Positions 11,201 through 23,640 of a stretch of DNA of 64,000 nt are shown here, in pieces (positions within the stretch are counted from its first letter, which is position 1; each line of letters opens with the position of its first letter). The stretch lies in the NCBI RefSeq assembly GCF_040869045.1, contig NC_090319.1, positions 338,810,302 to 338,874,301 on the forward strand, given 5' to 3'. The notes under the pieces are model-generated. The model had not been told where the DNA came from. It searched no databases and saw nothing but the letters and a program-made list of their open reading frames with translations. The stretch comes from Eurosta solidaginis (taxonomy: Eukaryota; Arthropoda; Insecta; Diptera; Tephritidae). The translations under genes were made by a program, and so were the position numbers.

Positions 11201-12826
11201 CAAGTAAGGAAGGCTAAGTGCGGGTGTAGCCGAACATTACATACTCAGCTGAGAGCTTTGGAGACAAAATAAGGGAAAATCACCATGTAGGAAAATGAAC
11301 CTAGGGTAACCCTGGAAGTGTTTGTATGACATGGGTATCAAATGAAAGGTGGTAATGAGTATTTTAAAAGGGAGTGGGTCTTTGTTCTACAGGTAGACGC
11401 CTTTTCGAGATATCGCCATAAAGGTGGACCAGGGGTGACTCTAGAGTGTATTTGTACGATATGGATATCAAATAAAAGGTATTAATGAGGGTTTTAAAAG
11501 GGAGTGGCCCTTAGTTGTATATGTGACGGCGTTTTCGAGATTTCGACCAAAATGTGTACCAGGGTAACCCAGAACATCATTTGTCGGGTACCGCTAATTT
11601 ATTTATATATGTAATACCACGAACAGTATTCCTGCCATGATTTCAAGAGCTTTTGATTTCACCCTGCAGAACTTTTTCATTTTCTTCTACTTAATATGGT
11701 AGGTGTCACACCCATTTTACGAAGTGTTTTCTAAAGTTATATTTTGCGTCAAAAAACCAATCCAAACACCATGTTTCATCCCTTTTTTCGTATTTGGTAT
11801 AGAATTATGGATTTTTTTTCATTTTTCGATATCGAAAAATTGGGCGTGTTCATAGTCGGATTTCGCCCATTTTTAATACCAAGATAAAGTGAGTTCAGAT
11901 AAGTACGTGATCTAAGTTTAGTAAAGATATATCGATTATTGTTCAAGTTATCGTATTAACGGCCGAGCGGAAGGACAGACGGTCGACTGTATATAAAAAC
12001 TGGCTACCGTCGTAGAAGCTATGCACTTACCAAATTTCACAAGGATTGGTAAATTTTTGTTCGACTTATCGCGTTAAAAATAGTCTAGACATATTAAATG
12101 AAAAAGGGCGAAGCAACGCCCATTTTGAAATTTTCTTTTATTTTTTTATTTTGTTGCACCAAATTGTTGAATGTTAACATAATTTACTTATGTATATGCT
12201 GTAAAGATATTAAATTTTTTGTTAAAATTTGACTTAAAAAAAATTTTTTTCGCCATTTGATTTTGCTAATTTTTATTAAGCATACATTTAGTAATAGGAG
12301 TAACGTTCCTGCCAAATTTCATCATGATATCTTCAACGACTGCCAAATTATAGCTTGCAAAACTTTTAAATTACCTTCTTTTAAAAGTGGGCGGTGCCAC
12401 GACCATTGTCCAAAATTTTACAAATTCCTTTTTCTGCGTCATAAGGCCAACCCATCTACCAAGTTTCATCGCTTTATCCGTCTCTGGTAATGAATTAGCG
12501 CACTTTTTCGGGTTTTCGATATTTTGGATATCGAAAAAGTGGTCGTGGTTATAGCGCGATTTCGTTCATTTTAAATAGCGATCTGAGATGAGTGCCCAGG
12601 AACATACATACCAAATTTCATTAAGATACCTCAAAATTTACTCAATTTGTCGTGTTTACGGACAGACGGAGGGACTAACGGACATGACTAAATGAATTTC
12701 TTTTTTCGCCCAGAACATTTTGATATATAGAAGTCTATATCTATCTCGATTAGTTTATGCCGTTACCGATTACCGTTATGCGAACAAAATTAAGATAATC
12801 TGTGAGCGCTGCTCAGCTGAGTATAA
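11201..12826 (-). mobile_element. DINE-1-like Helentron-associated element, copy 1
   Basis: Read on the minus strand the element ends in a hairpin (complement of GTTCGGGTGTAACCGAAC, here slightly mutated), eight bases, then CCTTACTTG against T-rich target sequence. Its 5' side holds CTCAGCTGAGC, which pairs with the subterminal ATACTCAGCTGAGAG near the other end. CCACGCCC-type motifs and runs of GACGGA typical of fly DINE-1/INE-1 elements are inside. It encodes no protein. The family uses rolling-circle machinery supplied by autonomous relatives. Confidence 0.75.
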
Positions 12827-12865
12827 CTAATAAAAGTTAATCCTTCCGATGACTGCAAAATCTAT

Positions 12866-12940
12866 ATACATACATACACACATTCATACACACATACATA
12901 CACACATACATACACACACATACATACATACATACATATG
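12866..12940. repeat. CATA/CACA microsatellite
   Basis: Runs of CATACATACA and CACACATACA over about 75 bp, next to the 5' end of the element at 11201-12826. Confidence 0.9.
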
Positions 12941-14394
12941 TTGGTGGTGTGTTGCGTGTGTTTGTATGTCTGGCACAATTCACAATACAACTCCACCAAA
13001 ATGAAAAAAAACTTAGTTATCAAATGAAAAAAATAAAAAATTGTCAAACGAGCGCCAAAAATATTTGTTTGGTTATCCATTCGCCACATACACCCTTACG
13101 CATTTATTTGTGTTAATAAAATACAGTCGCGCACATTGAAGCGTAGAATTAATTTACTTAAGCGTAAACAAGTCACAAATTCCGCCAAACCGCACGCGTT
13201 TTCTGTTAATAATTTTTTCTTTGACTGTACTTGGCGATTTGGGTATTTTGTTGACGCTCTTCATTCTTCACTATATTTGCTATGTTGTTTGTTTTTAATT
13301 CCTCTTATCAGTTTTCTATTTTGGAGGTTGTTTTTCGTTTGTGTGATAATTTATCATTATCTGCGCGTAACCGCTTTTTATAATTTTTATGTACATATAA
13401 AAATAAAATTTCAGTGTTTTGTGGTGAATGAATTTAACTTTTTTATGTCCTTAACTGTTTGAATAAATGATACGTGGTACATATGTATTATATATTTGCA
13501 AGATTCTTTTTTAGCGTTTGCTAGTTATAAGCCCACAATAGTTAAACAAATTTTATTAAAATCCCATTCGAAACCACTATTTCGCTCTATGAGCATATTA
13601 AAATTTTGCGCCTGGTTCCGAAATGCCAAAATTTCATACATAAACCATTGTCGGGCAGATAACTGCCCGATTTGCGGCCATGGTCCAAAAATAGGTGAGG
13701 GTCATAGGTAGTGACGTAAAAACAAGTACTCGCATTAGTTAATTTGCTATCTTGGTATTTTTTCCTGTTATCTTCAATCCTTTGTAAGATGTATGAAAAG
13801 GGTTTTGGCCAAGCACCTATTAAAGATCTTCATAAAAAAATGTTTGCATGAAGCTTGATCAAGTAAATTACCATCTATAAATTTTTAAAGAACGTTTAAC
13901 TGCATATAATTTCGTTATTCATGTTAGAGACAAATTACAAGATTTGCATACCACGATGGTTACTAGTACATGTTTTTGAATTTTAATTTTTCATCAGCTA
14001 GTTTTGAACTCGAAATCACTTGCAATCATACTGGTGTTATAGCAGATGCCTCTATCTAGTCAGTCATTTGTATGTCCCGCTACACGCTTTGTAATTTGTA
14101 TCTAAGTATTGTCTTTCTGCGGCTATTCCTTCTATACACAATTTGGTACATATAGCTATCTTAGGAAACGATTAAGGAACGCTCCGTTCCATTTTTTTTT
14201 AAACATTTTATATAAAATCCTGTCTTAATATACCATCAAAATTAAAATTGTATTTCATAACAAACTAAAAAACCGATTTTGTTAATACCGTCATCTAATT
14301 AATATAACTGACATATTTCAAGAGCAAAAACAAAAAATATATTTCCTAACGAAACAGATTTAAAGTAGAAATTAAAGCAGTCAAGTCAACAAAC
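12941..14394. other. Intronic sequence without a recognisable element
   Basis: AT-rich. Open frames at 13136-13462 and 13496-13711 are rich in Phe and Leu, start in no favourable context and match nothing I know. The second contains a lone CxxC (DNCPICGHG), which is not enough to call a zinc-binding protein. Confidence 0.4.
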
Positions 14395-14645
14395 AGCCGC
14401 TGTGGTGGCCGAATGGTTAGCGCAGCGGAGACTAAAGGCGACTGAAGAGTTAAGCAACCCTCAATATAGACCTATATCCCCAGCTATGGCTGCTGACTAA
14501 AAGTTTTCTTTCTTCTAATCCAATTTAGACATTTTTGCAATTAAGAAAAAATATAAAAATTATACTGACAAAAAAATGTTTGGTTAAGGCCTTGAGCTCG
14601 TTTCGAACGAATGATCTTATAGATCGACAAATAATAACAATTTTC
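14395..14645. mobile_element. tRNA-like repeat with A box and inverted B box
   Basis: TGGTGGCCGAATGGTTAGCG at about 14402 is a good A-box match with a Leu/Ser tRNA-like 5' end. At about 14588-14612 a B-box-like GTTCGAAACGAGCTCAAGGC lies in the opposite orientation and resembles the arms of the palindrome at 5160-5333. The head is probably that of a second SINE family, rearranged at this site. It is not a functional tRNA gene because no acceptor or anticodon stems can be formed. Confidence 0.55.
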
Positions 14646-14745
14646 AACAAAACAAAGTAATTTTTTTCAAAAAATTATCTATCCCATCTAAACTTTTTTG
14701 CAAAACGTTAAGAAAATAATATTGAACAGATTAAGAATATTTTTT

Positions 14746-15876
14746 TATACCTTTCATGAACATGAAATGGTATATTAACTTTGGTCCGATGTTTGTAACG
14801 TTGAGAAATATAGAAGATAGATAGATAGATTAGGTATAGATAGATAGATTAAGTATACCGAATTAATCAGGGCGACGAGCTGAGTTAATATAGCCATGTC
14901 CGTCTGTCCGTCCGTCTGTCTGTTTGAACGCAAACTAGTCCCTCAAATTTTGAAATATCAATGAAATTTGCACAAGGATGTATTTTTTTATTATATTAGA
15001 CATTTGTTGGATCTGGTAGGATCGGACCACTATAACAAATATCTCCCATAACCGATCGTTCAGATAAGACAATTTTGGTCATTCCTGCCGCAATTTAGAA
15101 AGTATAAACGTGAAACTTGGTGATATATATTCTAATATATCATAGAAGGTATACTGAAAAAATCACGTTGATCGGAGCTATATATAGTTATGTATATCCC
15201 ATACAACCGATCGTTAAGATAGAAAGATTTTTGGCCATTTCTCCCTTAATTTAGAAAGTAGAAACGTGAAACTCAGTGATATATATTTTAATATATCATA
15301 GAAGATTTTTTGAAAAAATCACTTTGATCAGAGCTATATATAGTATATATCCCATACAACCGATCGTTCAGATAGAACGATTTTTGGCAATTTCTCCCTT
15401 AATTTCCAATATAAAAACGTTAAACTTGGTGATATTTATTCTAATATATCATACAAGATTTCATGAAAAAATCATTTCGATCGGAGCTATATATAATATA
15501 TATCCCATACAACCGATAGTTCAGATAGAACGGTTTTGTAGCCATTTCTCCCTTAATTTCCAATATAAAAACGTGAAACTTGGTGATATTTATTCTAATA
15601 TATCATAGAATATTTCCTGTAAAAAGCATTTTGATCGGAGCTATATATAATATATATCCCATACAACCGATCGTTGAGATAAGGGGTTTTTTTGCCATTT
15701 TGTATTTTATATTTATCTTAAAAATCGTTTAGGTATGTACATCTGTTGACTATATATTTCTTATCTTATACATCCGATTATTCGGAGATTACGAACGGGA
15801 TAAGATTATTGTTCAGCCCCATTCATGAAAGGTATGAAGTCTTCGGCACAGCCGAAGACAGTCCCGTCCTTACTTG
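14746..15876 (+). mobile_element. DINE-1-like Helentron-associated element, second subfamily
   Basis: 5' end TATACCTTTCATGAACATGA followed by GAAATGGTATATTAACTTTG closely resembles the start of Drosophila DINE-1 as I remember it. AGCCATGTCCGTCTGTCCGT follows. The 3' end has a strong hairpin GTCTTCGGC/GCCGAAGAC, then eight bases, then CCTTACTTG and TTTT. TTCATGAAAGGTAT near the 3' end is inverted to the 5' terminus. A tandem array fills the centre. Confidence 0.8.
15075..15715 (+). repeat. Central tandem array, about 153-bp units, four copies
   Basis: The landmarks AAACGTGAAACTTGGTGATA and CCCATACAACCGATCGTTCA recur every 152-154 bp. A central tandem array is a usual trait of DINE-1-type elements. 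The 110-codon frame across it is a product of the repeat and not a gene. Confidence 0.85.
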
Positions 15877-16016
15877 TTTTAATATACCTAACAGCCTAAA
15901 TTTTGTTTTTGTACCGAAATTTAAAATTAAAATCACAATATTATGTATAAATGTAAAATACGTGTTTATGTACATACATATGTATATGTTTATATAGATA
16001 CAGTGCGTATATTTTT

Positions 16017-17121
16017 TATACTCAGCGTCCTTTGCACACAGAGTATATTAACTTTTATTGGATAACGGTTGGTTGTACAGGTATAAAGGAATCGAGATAG
16101 ATATAGACTTCCATATATCAAAATTATCAGTATTGAAAAAAAAATTTGATTGAGCCATGTCCGTCCGTCCGTTAGCACGATAACTTGAGTAAATATTGAG
16201 ATATATTCACCAAATTTGGTACACGTACTTATCTGGACCCAGAATAGATTGGTATTGAAAATGAGCGAAACCGGATGATAATAACGCCCACTTTTTTATA
16301 TATATAACATATTGGAAAACACAAAAAAACTGATAATTTAGTAAATAATACACCTAGAATGTTGACATGTGGACTGATATTGAGACCCTTGATAAAAATT
16401 TGGAAAACTTTTTCAAAATGGGCATGGCACCGCCCCCTTATGATAAAATCAATGTTACAAATATTATTAATCATAAATCAAAAATTGCTAAACCTATCGT
16501 AACAAAATTCGGTAGAGAGGTTGCCTTTACTATAAGAAATGATTTTAAGAAAAATTAACGAAATCGGGTAAGGACCACACCCACTTTTATATAAAAGATT
16601 TTTAAAAGGGTCGTGGACGAATAAGATAAGCTATATCTTTCCAAAAAAGAGATTTGTGTCAATAGAATTTTACTTTCTAAATTGAATTATAACATTAAAT
16701 TGGAAAACACTAAAATTTTTGAAAATGGGTGTGGCACCGCCCCTTTTATGACTAAGCAATTTTCTATGTTTCGGGAGCCATAACTCGAAGAAAAATTAAC
16801 GGATCGTAATAAAATTGGGTACACAAATTTTCCCTATAGCAGGTAATATTTCTAGGAAAAATGGACGAGATCGGTTAAAAAAGACGGCCACTTTTATATA
16901 AAAGATTTTTGAAAGCCATAACTTAGCAAAAAATAGTTTTGACTCAATAATGTTTCACTTATCAAGTTTTATTGTAAGAGGAAATGGGGAGACATTTTTT
17001 TTTAAACGGGCGGTGCCCCGTGTTATGTAGAAAAGTAATTTATTTGAAATGAAATGTACAATTGAAGTTCACGCTGAGTATATAATGTTCGGTTACACCC
17101 GAACTTACACACCTTTACTTG
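16017..17121 (+). mobile_element. DINE-1-like Helentron-associated element, first subfamily
   Basis: It begins TATACTCAGCG and ends with CTGAGTATATAATGTTCGGT, the hairpin GTTCGG/CCGAAC, eight bases, and CTTTACTTG before a T run. GGGTGTGGCACCGCCCC and GTCCGTCCGTCC motifs are inside. It lacks the large tandem array of the copy at 25206-28803 and lies just downstream of the element at 14746-15876, in the same orientation. Confidence 0.75.
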
Positions 17122-18187
17122 TTTTTTTTTTAAAGAATATTATAAAACAATACATCTAAATATAGAGTAGTAGTAAAAACTAAGCGTGGTTACAACATTT
17201 AGACTTTTTAGTTTTTTTTTTTTTAATAGATTTGTTCTAATTTGCTTTAATACTTATTTTATTGTATGCATGTGTATTCAATTATGCCCATAATGACATG
17301 AGATTGTAGAAAACAAAAAAAGCAATAAATAAATAAGAATGATGGGCAAAGCCGATGAACGGAAAAAATAGCTGCGCGCGATAGGAAAAAAATCTCGTCA
17401 CTGTTTTGCTTACGGCCGCTTCAAGTCAAACTGTACCACCATCACACAAACCACACAATCACAATAATCAGCCCAAGTCAAGTCACTCCATCAGACAGCG
17501 AGACATCATCGGACGAGCTTGTTTATCTGTTGTTGTTTTTTTGTTTCTTTGTTTTTTTAGTGTGCATAAGATACTTTTAGACATCAGCCCAATGAACCAA
17601 ACTGTGTAAAGAGCAATTTTTTTTTTTTAATTTATATACATACCGACAAAAGTTCATTTTGGCAAATGTGCTGCATTTAAATATTTGCCTTATTTGATTA
17701 TTTTTTTTTTGTAACTTTTTTTTATTAACAATTTATTATTTATGTTTTGAAGCTGCATTTATTTGTGACGAATTAATTAAGAAAAGTTACTTGCATATTA
17801 GCAAATCATACCAAAACATAGCTTTTACAGCAGTGATAAATAGCCAATCGTAAGTAAATTTTACGTGAGGTCATTTCTGGAGTTCAAAGTGCTTTGACCT
17901 TTCTTTACCCGCAAAAGTTGCATTGTTGTTAAAACGTATATGATAGCATATACAAGCATGCTGTAGAGAAGATTGTGCTTTCACATTTTTTGTACCTATG
18001 TACTTAAAGATAAACTTTAGATAAATTTGAAAATATTGTATTAGATTTATTGCCGTATGGCCCAGTAGGAAAGTTTTTGTTTTTATATTTTTATGACAAA
18101 AAAAACTAAAGTGACATTTACGGTGTAAAAAATAATAATAATAACTTTAAAAAGGATATATGATATTTGAGAGATATTAAAGTCACC
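17122..18187. other. Intronic sequence without an element; a GC-richer patch inside
   Basis: Poly-T and poly-A runs surround a less AT-rich patch at about 17330-17530 (for example CACCATCACACAAACCACAC and CAGACAGCGAGACATCATCG). The patch has no coding frame of note and is a reasonable candidate for single-copy, possibly regulatory, sequence. Confidence 0.35.
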
Positions 18188-18191
18188 TTAA

Positions 18192-18687
18192 GGCCACGGC
18201 ACAGTGACATTTTTCATATAGATGCGTTTAACACAAGCTTATGTATTCCAATAACATCGCCACAATCAACCAAGATGTTGCGTTTGTAAATTTGAAGGAA
18301 CTTCAGACTTGGCAATTGAAGTTTATTACGCCTTGCCCATTCACATACAAAATTTCACGAAGCACTGTTGTAAACATTCTCCCTATACATCAAAAATACT
18401 TGCTAACATATTTTGTGTCGTATTCGATTGTTATATTGCAGTTTTTAGTTGTGAAAAATGTTAGAAAAGTCATCAATCAGTGGGAAAAATAATTTCACTT
18501 GCAAAGTGTGCCAACACCCTTGGCCAAAGCAAATGTCAAATTTGGGAGTTGGCTACTTTTCCATATCAGATGGCGCCAGTGTAGCTGAATCTACCGTTCT
18601 CCATAAAAATACGTGCAATCTACTCATAATGCATAAGATTGAGTAGAACGCAGCTACATATATGAAAATCTGCTTATGTGTCTGGGC
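18192..18687. mobile_element. Non-autonomous TIR element, copy 2
   Basis: Starts right after TTAA (18188-18191) with GGCCACGGCACAGTGACATT and ends with ATATATGAAAATCTGCTTAT then GTGTCTGGGC. Very similar to copy 1 throughout, but lacking about 25 bp near 18541. The right-hand TTAA is not intact (TTTTA). Confidence 0.82.
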
Positions 18688-18769
18688 TTTTACTTCTTGG
18701 GAATTCGAGCTATTTGTTTCCTGGCTGTCCATTTTTTGGATGTAGCTGTTACAAAACTGTAAAGATGTT

Positions 18770-19110
18770 TGCAAAATACATAATTCCCAACAAACTTCGG
18801 AAAAATATTTCTTCAATCTTTGAAAAATGTATAATTTTCAAGTTGATAGCCAACTTAATTGTCCAATTACTTTGCAACCTTTGAAAAAATTTAAATTCTT
18901 TATTCAACATTTTCTAAAATTATTTTCCAAACCTTAATGAATTTTTTGTCTCAAGTTGATATCAAAATTCATTCTCAAATTATCCTCCAACCTTTGAGAA
19001 ATTTAAAAAATGTATAGTTTTTAACTTGATATCCATTGTCATTGTCCAATTATTCTGCAGCATTGAATAAATTTTGAAAAATGTATTGTTCTCCAGTGGA
19101 TCTCCAACAT
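18770..19110. repeat. Degenerate tandem repeat, about 100-bp unit, three copies
   Basis: Phrases like AAAATGTATAATTTTCAAGT followed by TTGTCCAATTA and CCAACCTTTGA recur three times with heavy divergence. A 30-bp piece of the last unit (19066-19095) reappears unchanged at 21589-21618. Confidence 0.55.
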
Positions 19111-19122
19111 CCTAAAAAGGAA

Positions 19123-19290
19123 GGTTAGGTTAGGCTGGTCCATGAGGACCTCAGATAGACTGAATGAAAACTGAAAAACCCTATCAAAAACTATGACCTA
19201 TGTTATAAAATAACTCCGTCCTCTGTGCAAATACTAGAAGCTTCCTAGGGCTTAAGCCACTTGCTGCTTCTAGATCTGGCAGCTGTTTAA
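19123..19290 (-). mobile_element. 3' end of a non-LTR retrotransposon with a TTAGG-type tail
   Basis: From GGTTAGGTTAGG at 19123 through GGTCCATGAGGACCTCAGAT to CTTCTAGATCTGGCAGCTGT. This matches the 3' UTR and last codons of the element at 38683-39838 in the same orientation. It is cut off abruptly at the codons for the C-terminus, as expected of a severely 5'-truncated insertion. Confidence 0.7.
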
Positions 19291-19424
19291 AAATCTTTAT
19301 TTTTTGCCCGAGAAAATTATTAGTTATTCTCAAATTGAACGACTATTGAGAAACAACGCTTTGAAATGTATGTATGTTGGTTTTTCAACTTAATGGGGTG
19401 CTGTAACGCAAATATATATCGATG

Positions 19425-19607
19425 TTAAGGACGGGCTTCTTTTCCAACGCGAAGCGCTAGTTTTTTATATATATCCAAAAATTGGCAGGACTGGACCTAC
19501 TCCCGAACAGCACCTGCAAGCAGATGAATTTAGTCTTGGAACCTTATCACGACAGAAATACACTCGGAGTACTCACCAAACAACTTCCGACGGGCGGCCA
19601 CCGATGA
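19425..19607 (-). mobile_element. Old, diverged SINE copy lacking its tRNA head
   Basis: GACGGGCTTCTTTTCCAACG, CAGCACCTGCAAGCAGATGA and ACGACAGAAATACACTCGGA align with the body of the SINE at 3177-3516 but with many substitutions. The tRNA-like head is absent. It is clearly older than the other copies. Confidence 0.65.
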
Positions 19608-19711
19608 ATAATAAAAATTCTAATTTAGAAACGATATATCTTTGGAAAATTACCTAAGCTGACGGCAAAGTGCTCGCTATAAGCTATGCTAGGCGAGAAG
19701 CAATTTTTATC

Positions 19712-20545
19712 TAATATATAAAATTCTTCTGTCACGGTGTTAGAGGCTTAACTCCTCCGAAACGGCTGAACCTATTCTCATGAAATTTTGTGAACATATT
19801 GGGTAGGTCTGAGAATCGGCCAACGTCTACCTTTTTTTTCGCTACGTGTCTAGGGTCTTGAGATCAAAACGTGGACCCGGGTACCCTAGAATGTGTTTAT
19901 ACAATATGGATATCAAACGAAAACTGTTGATTAGTGCTATAACACAGGATAATTTTCATACCCCTGGGTGACTAGGGTCTCGAGATATAGGCCAAAACGT
20001 GGACCCGGGTACCCCTAGAATGTGTTTATACAATTATAACAAATGAAAGCTGTTGATGAGTGATTTAGTAGAGGATAATTTTCATACCTCTGGGTGACTA
20101 TGGTCTGGAGATATAGGCCAAACGTGGGCCCGTGAACGCCTAGACAATGTTTTTACATTGTGGGTATCAATATGAAGCTGTTGATGAGTGCTTTAGTACA
20201 GGGTAGTTTTCATACCTATTGGTGACTAGGGTCTCGAAATGTAGGCCAAAACGTGGATCAGGGTAACACTAGGATGTGTTTTTACATTATGGGTATCAAA
20301 TTGAAGCTGTTGATGTGTGCTTTAGTACAGAGTAAGTTTTATGCCGCTGGGTGACTAGGGTCTCGAGATGTAGGCCAAAACGTGGACCCGAAGACACCTA
20401 GAATGTGTTTTTACATTATGGGTATCAAATTGAAGCTGTTGATATATGCTTTAGTACAGAGTAAGTTTTACACGCTGGGTGACTACGGTCTCGAGATATA
20501 GGCCAAAACATGGACCCGGATACACCTAAAATGTGTTTGTATTAT
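19712..20545 (+). mobile_element. Helitron-like element end with internal tandem repeats
   Basis: It begins CTAATATATAAAATTCTTCT, then GTCACGGTGTTAGAGGCTTA and a segment ending CATGAAATTTTGTG, a 5' end resembling those of arthropod Helitron-like elements. From about 19850 a 122-128-bp unit recurs about six times (landmarks GGGTCTCGAGATATAGGCCA and TAGAATGTGTTTTTACATTA). No CTAG-type 3' end with hairpin is visible, so the 3' part seems lost. Long frames through the array are not taken as genes. Confidence 0.6.
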
Positions 20546-20775
20546 GGATATCAACTGAAAGCTGTTGCTGAGAGCTCTAAAGTTCATTGTGATATTCGAT
20601 TTAGTCGCATCAAACAGGGCAAAACTGATAAATATGCATGCGAAGCCGAAATAAAGACAAGAATTAATAATACCCACATACCTGTTTACATACGTCCTAT
20701 TCGATTTGCCCAAAATTTCGTATATAAATTTGCCTATATTAGTATTTACGATGCTTTTCTCCGGGAAGTATACCA

Positions 20776-20836
20776 GAGACGGACTGGGGCTGGGATTAGG
20801 ACTAGGACTGAGACTGAGACTCGGAATGGGACTTGA
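20776..20836 (+). repeat. GGACTG/GAGACT hexamer microsatellite
   Basis: Degenerate six-base repeat (GGGATTAGGACTAGGACTGA). It gives Gly-Leu and Arg-Leu repeats in one frame, which is a repeat effect. Confidence 0.8.
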
Positions 20837-22064
20837 ACAAAATACATACCACCATCTGGGACTGGCAATAAGAGATGAAGAAGAATGAGAAAAAATTGAG
20901 AGAAGAGAAAAGAGAGAAGCATACTGAGAAAGAGATAGAATGAGACGAAGATGGAGATAGATGAAGCGAAAAAGACGGAGGGAGGAGTGAATAAAAAGAT
21001 TAGGAAAAAGTGTAGAGGGGTATGGCAGAGTTAGACGGAAAAAGCTTATTAACTTGCCATAAATAATTTAAGTATATTATTTTTTAGTCCGGAGATTTTG
21101 AGAAAGAATAGGAACTTTCCACGTAATTTTCCATACTCCTTTCGATATATTGAGTATCTACATACATATTTCCGATTCTATGAAAGCTGCTATAATTGTG
21201 TACTATTCTTTATCAAAACAATTTAAGGTTTGTTCTTATTTAAAAACCATATTCACATTTCTTCTAAGAATTTGTATCAAATAGATATACCTATTTTATA
21301 TACATTTTTAAGCCTCGGGGATGAAAAAGAACTTTGAAATAAGGTGATTTTTTAGCGAAGAAGAGGAAATGTTGATATAATCGACTTCAAAGTTGTTTCG
21401 TGTATCGGAGCCGTGTGTCGAGAGAACGAGCTATAATCAAACTTTGGTTTTTCATTACAGGACCATACTTTTTAGAGGAATAGATTATCCAAAGTATGTA
21501 GAATAGAAAAATTAAATACGAGTTTCGATTTCTTTAACTCAAATGAGTGTATGTAATCTCTTAAATGCATACCCATTTTACTATACAAAATAAATTTTGA
21601 AAAATGTATTGTTCTCCATGTATTGTAAATAAAACCGAACCAAGTCATTAAATACAAAATTTTTAATTAAAAGAATTTAATTATTGATGTTAACTTTAAA
21701 AAAAATAGTCGCATATCATTTCATGCCTATCTTAAATACATCAATCTTTTATTCGAATTCAAAAAAATGTTTGTTGAAGCACAAATTTCAAAATTTACAT
21801 AATGCATATATACCATGCATTAAGGAGAGAGCGAAGGCGAGAAGTCATAAAATATTCAAATTGTGCACTGGGTTTATACGCTTGCTGTAGAACATTTTAT
21901 TTGCTTTATTTTTGCTTTAACTTTTTTATTTATTCTTTAAGTTCCAATCGTTTTTTTTTTTTTTCTTGTTTCTTATTTGTCATATAAATTGTATTTTATA
22001 TCGTTTTATTTTTATATGCGCTTATTCAATACTACACTGCTCGTCATCGTTATGAAGTCGGATT
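20837..22064. other. Intronic sequence without a recognisable element
   Basis: A purine-rich stretch (about 20870-21040, GAGA-like) is followed by AT-rich DNA. It contains the 30-bp copy of 19066-19095 at 21589-21618. No gene is seen. Confidence 0.45.
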
Positions 22065-22349
22065 GTGGTCGTCGTCGTCGTAGTTGTCATCGCACTTTCA
22101 TACTATATAAACTCATTGTTTGTGTACAGTCAAGTTGAATTGTATGGCAATGGCAAAACAGCGAAGTCAACTTCGGCAGCATTAGCAATAACAGCTTTAA
22201 CAGAGGCAGCCGCACCCACAATACCACCAATAATACTAGACTCCACAACGTCTGTCGCCCTCTTTCATTTGACTTCCCCACTTATTGCTCCCGCCAGCAC
22301 AAAAACTCTATCGGCCTTTCAGACGAGCACTGTACTCGTATGTATTTAA
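22065..22349 (+). other. Coding-like stretch of unknown nature
   Basis: A 94-codon open frame, GC-richer than its surroundings, reads as a Val-rich start followed by an Ala/Thr/Ser/Pro-rich segment (for example KTAKSTSAALAITALTEAAA). The Val run comes from a GTCGTC microsatellite. No domain is recognised, and there is no clear acceptor or donor. It could be an exon of an unrecognised transcript, or merely non-repetitive DNA free of stops. Function unknown. Confidence 0.2.
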
Positions 22350-22639
22350 TATTTTTGTTGGCGATGTATTGTATAGTGTATGTTCTTCGGGTATTGCGTT
22401 CGCGTGAGTATCCCACAGAATAAAGCAAAGAAAAAAATATTGTATGAAAAAAGTGAGCAACTCTCCACTCTGCTTGTTGTTAGGTGCTGCCACATTGTGG
22501 GGCTTTTTTGTTCGTATGATAAAAAAAAAATACTAGGTATATGCATGATCAAGTTTTAATAGTTTTCGGTTTAGTACCTATTAAAAATGCAGTGATGTAA
22601 GCGAATTAAAAGTAAATTATGGAAACTAAAAAAAAAAAA

Positions 22640-23640
22640 AAAAAAATAATAGCTACATAACATTGCATAGCATAACACAACATATGTAACTTAATATAAC
22701 ATAACACGACAAAACGTAACTTCACGAACTTCATATAAATGCTTTATAACGAAAGTAAAGCGATATGATGTGATGTTATCTGCTTCAAGTGATGCGATTC
22801 CTTCTCATATGATAAATTGTTTCATAACATAATGTGATGAAATCAATATACAAAGCTAATGTCATATAGGCTAGAGTAATTGAGTTAACATTATACCTAT
22901 ATGACACTACGAAAATAAGTATATTTTTTCTTGTATTTTATCTTCAATTTTTTGTCGCACTCCCTCCTAATACGGTTTCAGTACTGGTGTAAATGTGTAA
23001 ACTATATTTCAAAAAACTAACGAAATACAAGGAAAATACAGTCTAGTTCATTAAAAACAAACGAGCCAGTTTTTATTTCGATAGGTTTTTTTGACATTCG
23101 GCCGTGTTTTCTTTATTTTTTTCTGACACATGAAAATTTTGTTTTTAGTTTGAAAATTTGGTGCATAAAAACACAATTAAAATCAACTTTCTTGTGAAAT
23201 AAGTGAACCATTAGAGACCGAAATAATTTTCGTGTGTTATTTGCATTGTTTTTATTGTTAAAAGTGTTAATGTAAAAATTAAATGTAAAACATAAACAAA
23301 AACACTAATTTTGGGGGAATAGTGGTCTCGCTTTTTCATGATAGAAATTGTTTTTGTGTTTTGAAGTTCCGATAAAGTTTCGTCAGGCTTTTTAGCTTGG
23401 AATCCAAGCAAAAATAAAGTAGTGTCATATATGCTTTACTTGAATATATAATATCTTACGCTATGCTTTGTGTTTATTCTATCACATGATCCTATGCAAC
23501 ATTACATCACATCAGATTAAAAAGCATTACATGGCATAACATCACATCATGTCACTGCACAACAAATTCACATTGTATCTAAAAATAATTTATAAAACTT
23601 ATAATGAAAGTAGAGCAAATAAAAAATTAAATCAAATAAA
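22640..23640. repeat. CATAACA-rich low-complexity region with an inverted pair
   Basis: Degenerate ATAACA/CATCACAT motifs lie at about 22650-22860 and 23460-23570. Between them TATATGACACTAC (22902-22914) and GTAGTGTCATATA (about 23419-23431) form a 13-bp inverted pair about 500 bp apart. This may mark the ends of another small TIR element, but the flanks give no clear target duplication. Confidence 0.4.

Noticed and set aside
14401..14480. A tRNA gene suggested by the A-box-like TGGCCGAATGG
   Set aside because: No matching B box at the right distance and orientation, and no cloverleaf can be formed; it is a SINE-like head.
15276..15608. 110-codon open frame
   Set aside because: It spans the 153-bp tandem units of a DINE-1-like element and repeats itself with the array.
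20706..20888. Gly-Leu/Arg-Leu repeat protein
   Set aside because: It is the translation of a six-base microsatellite.
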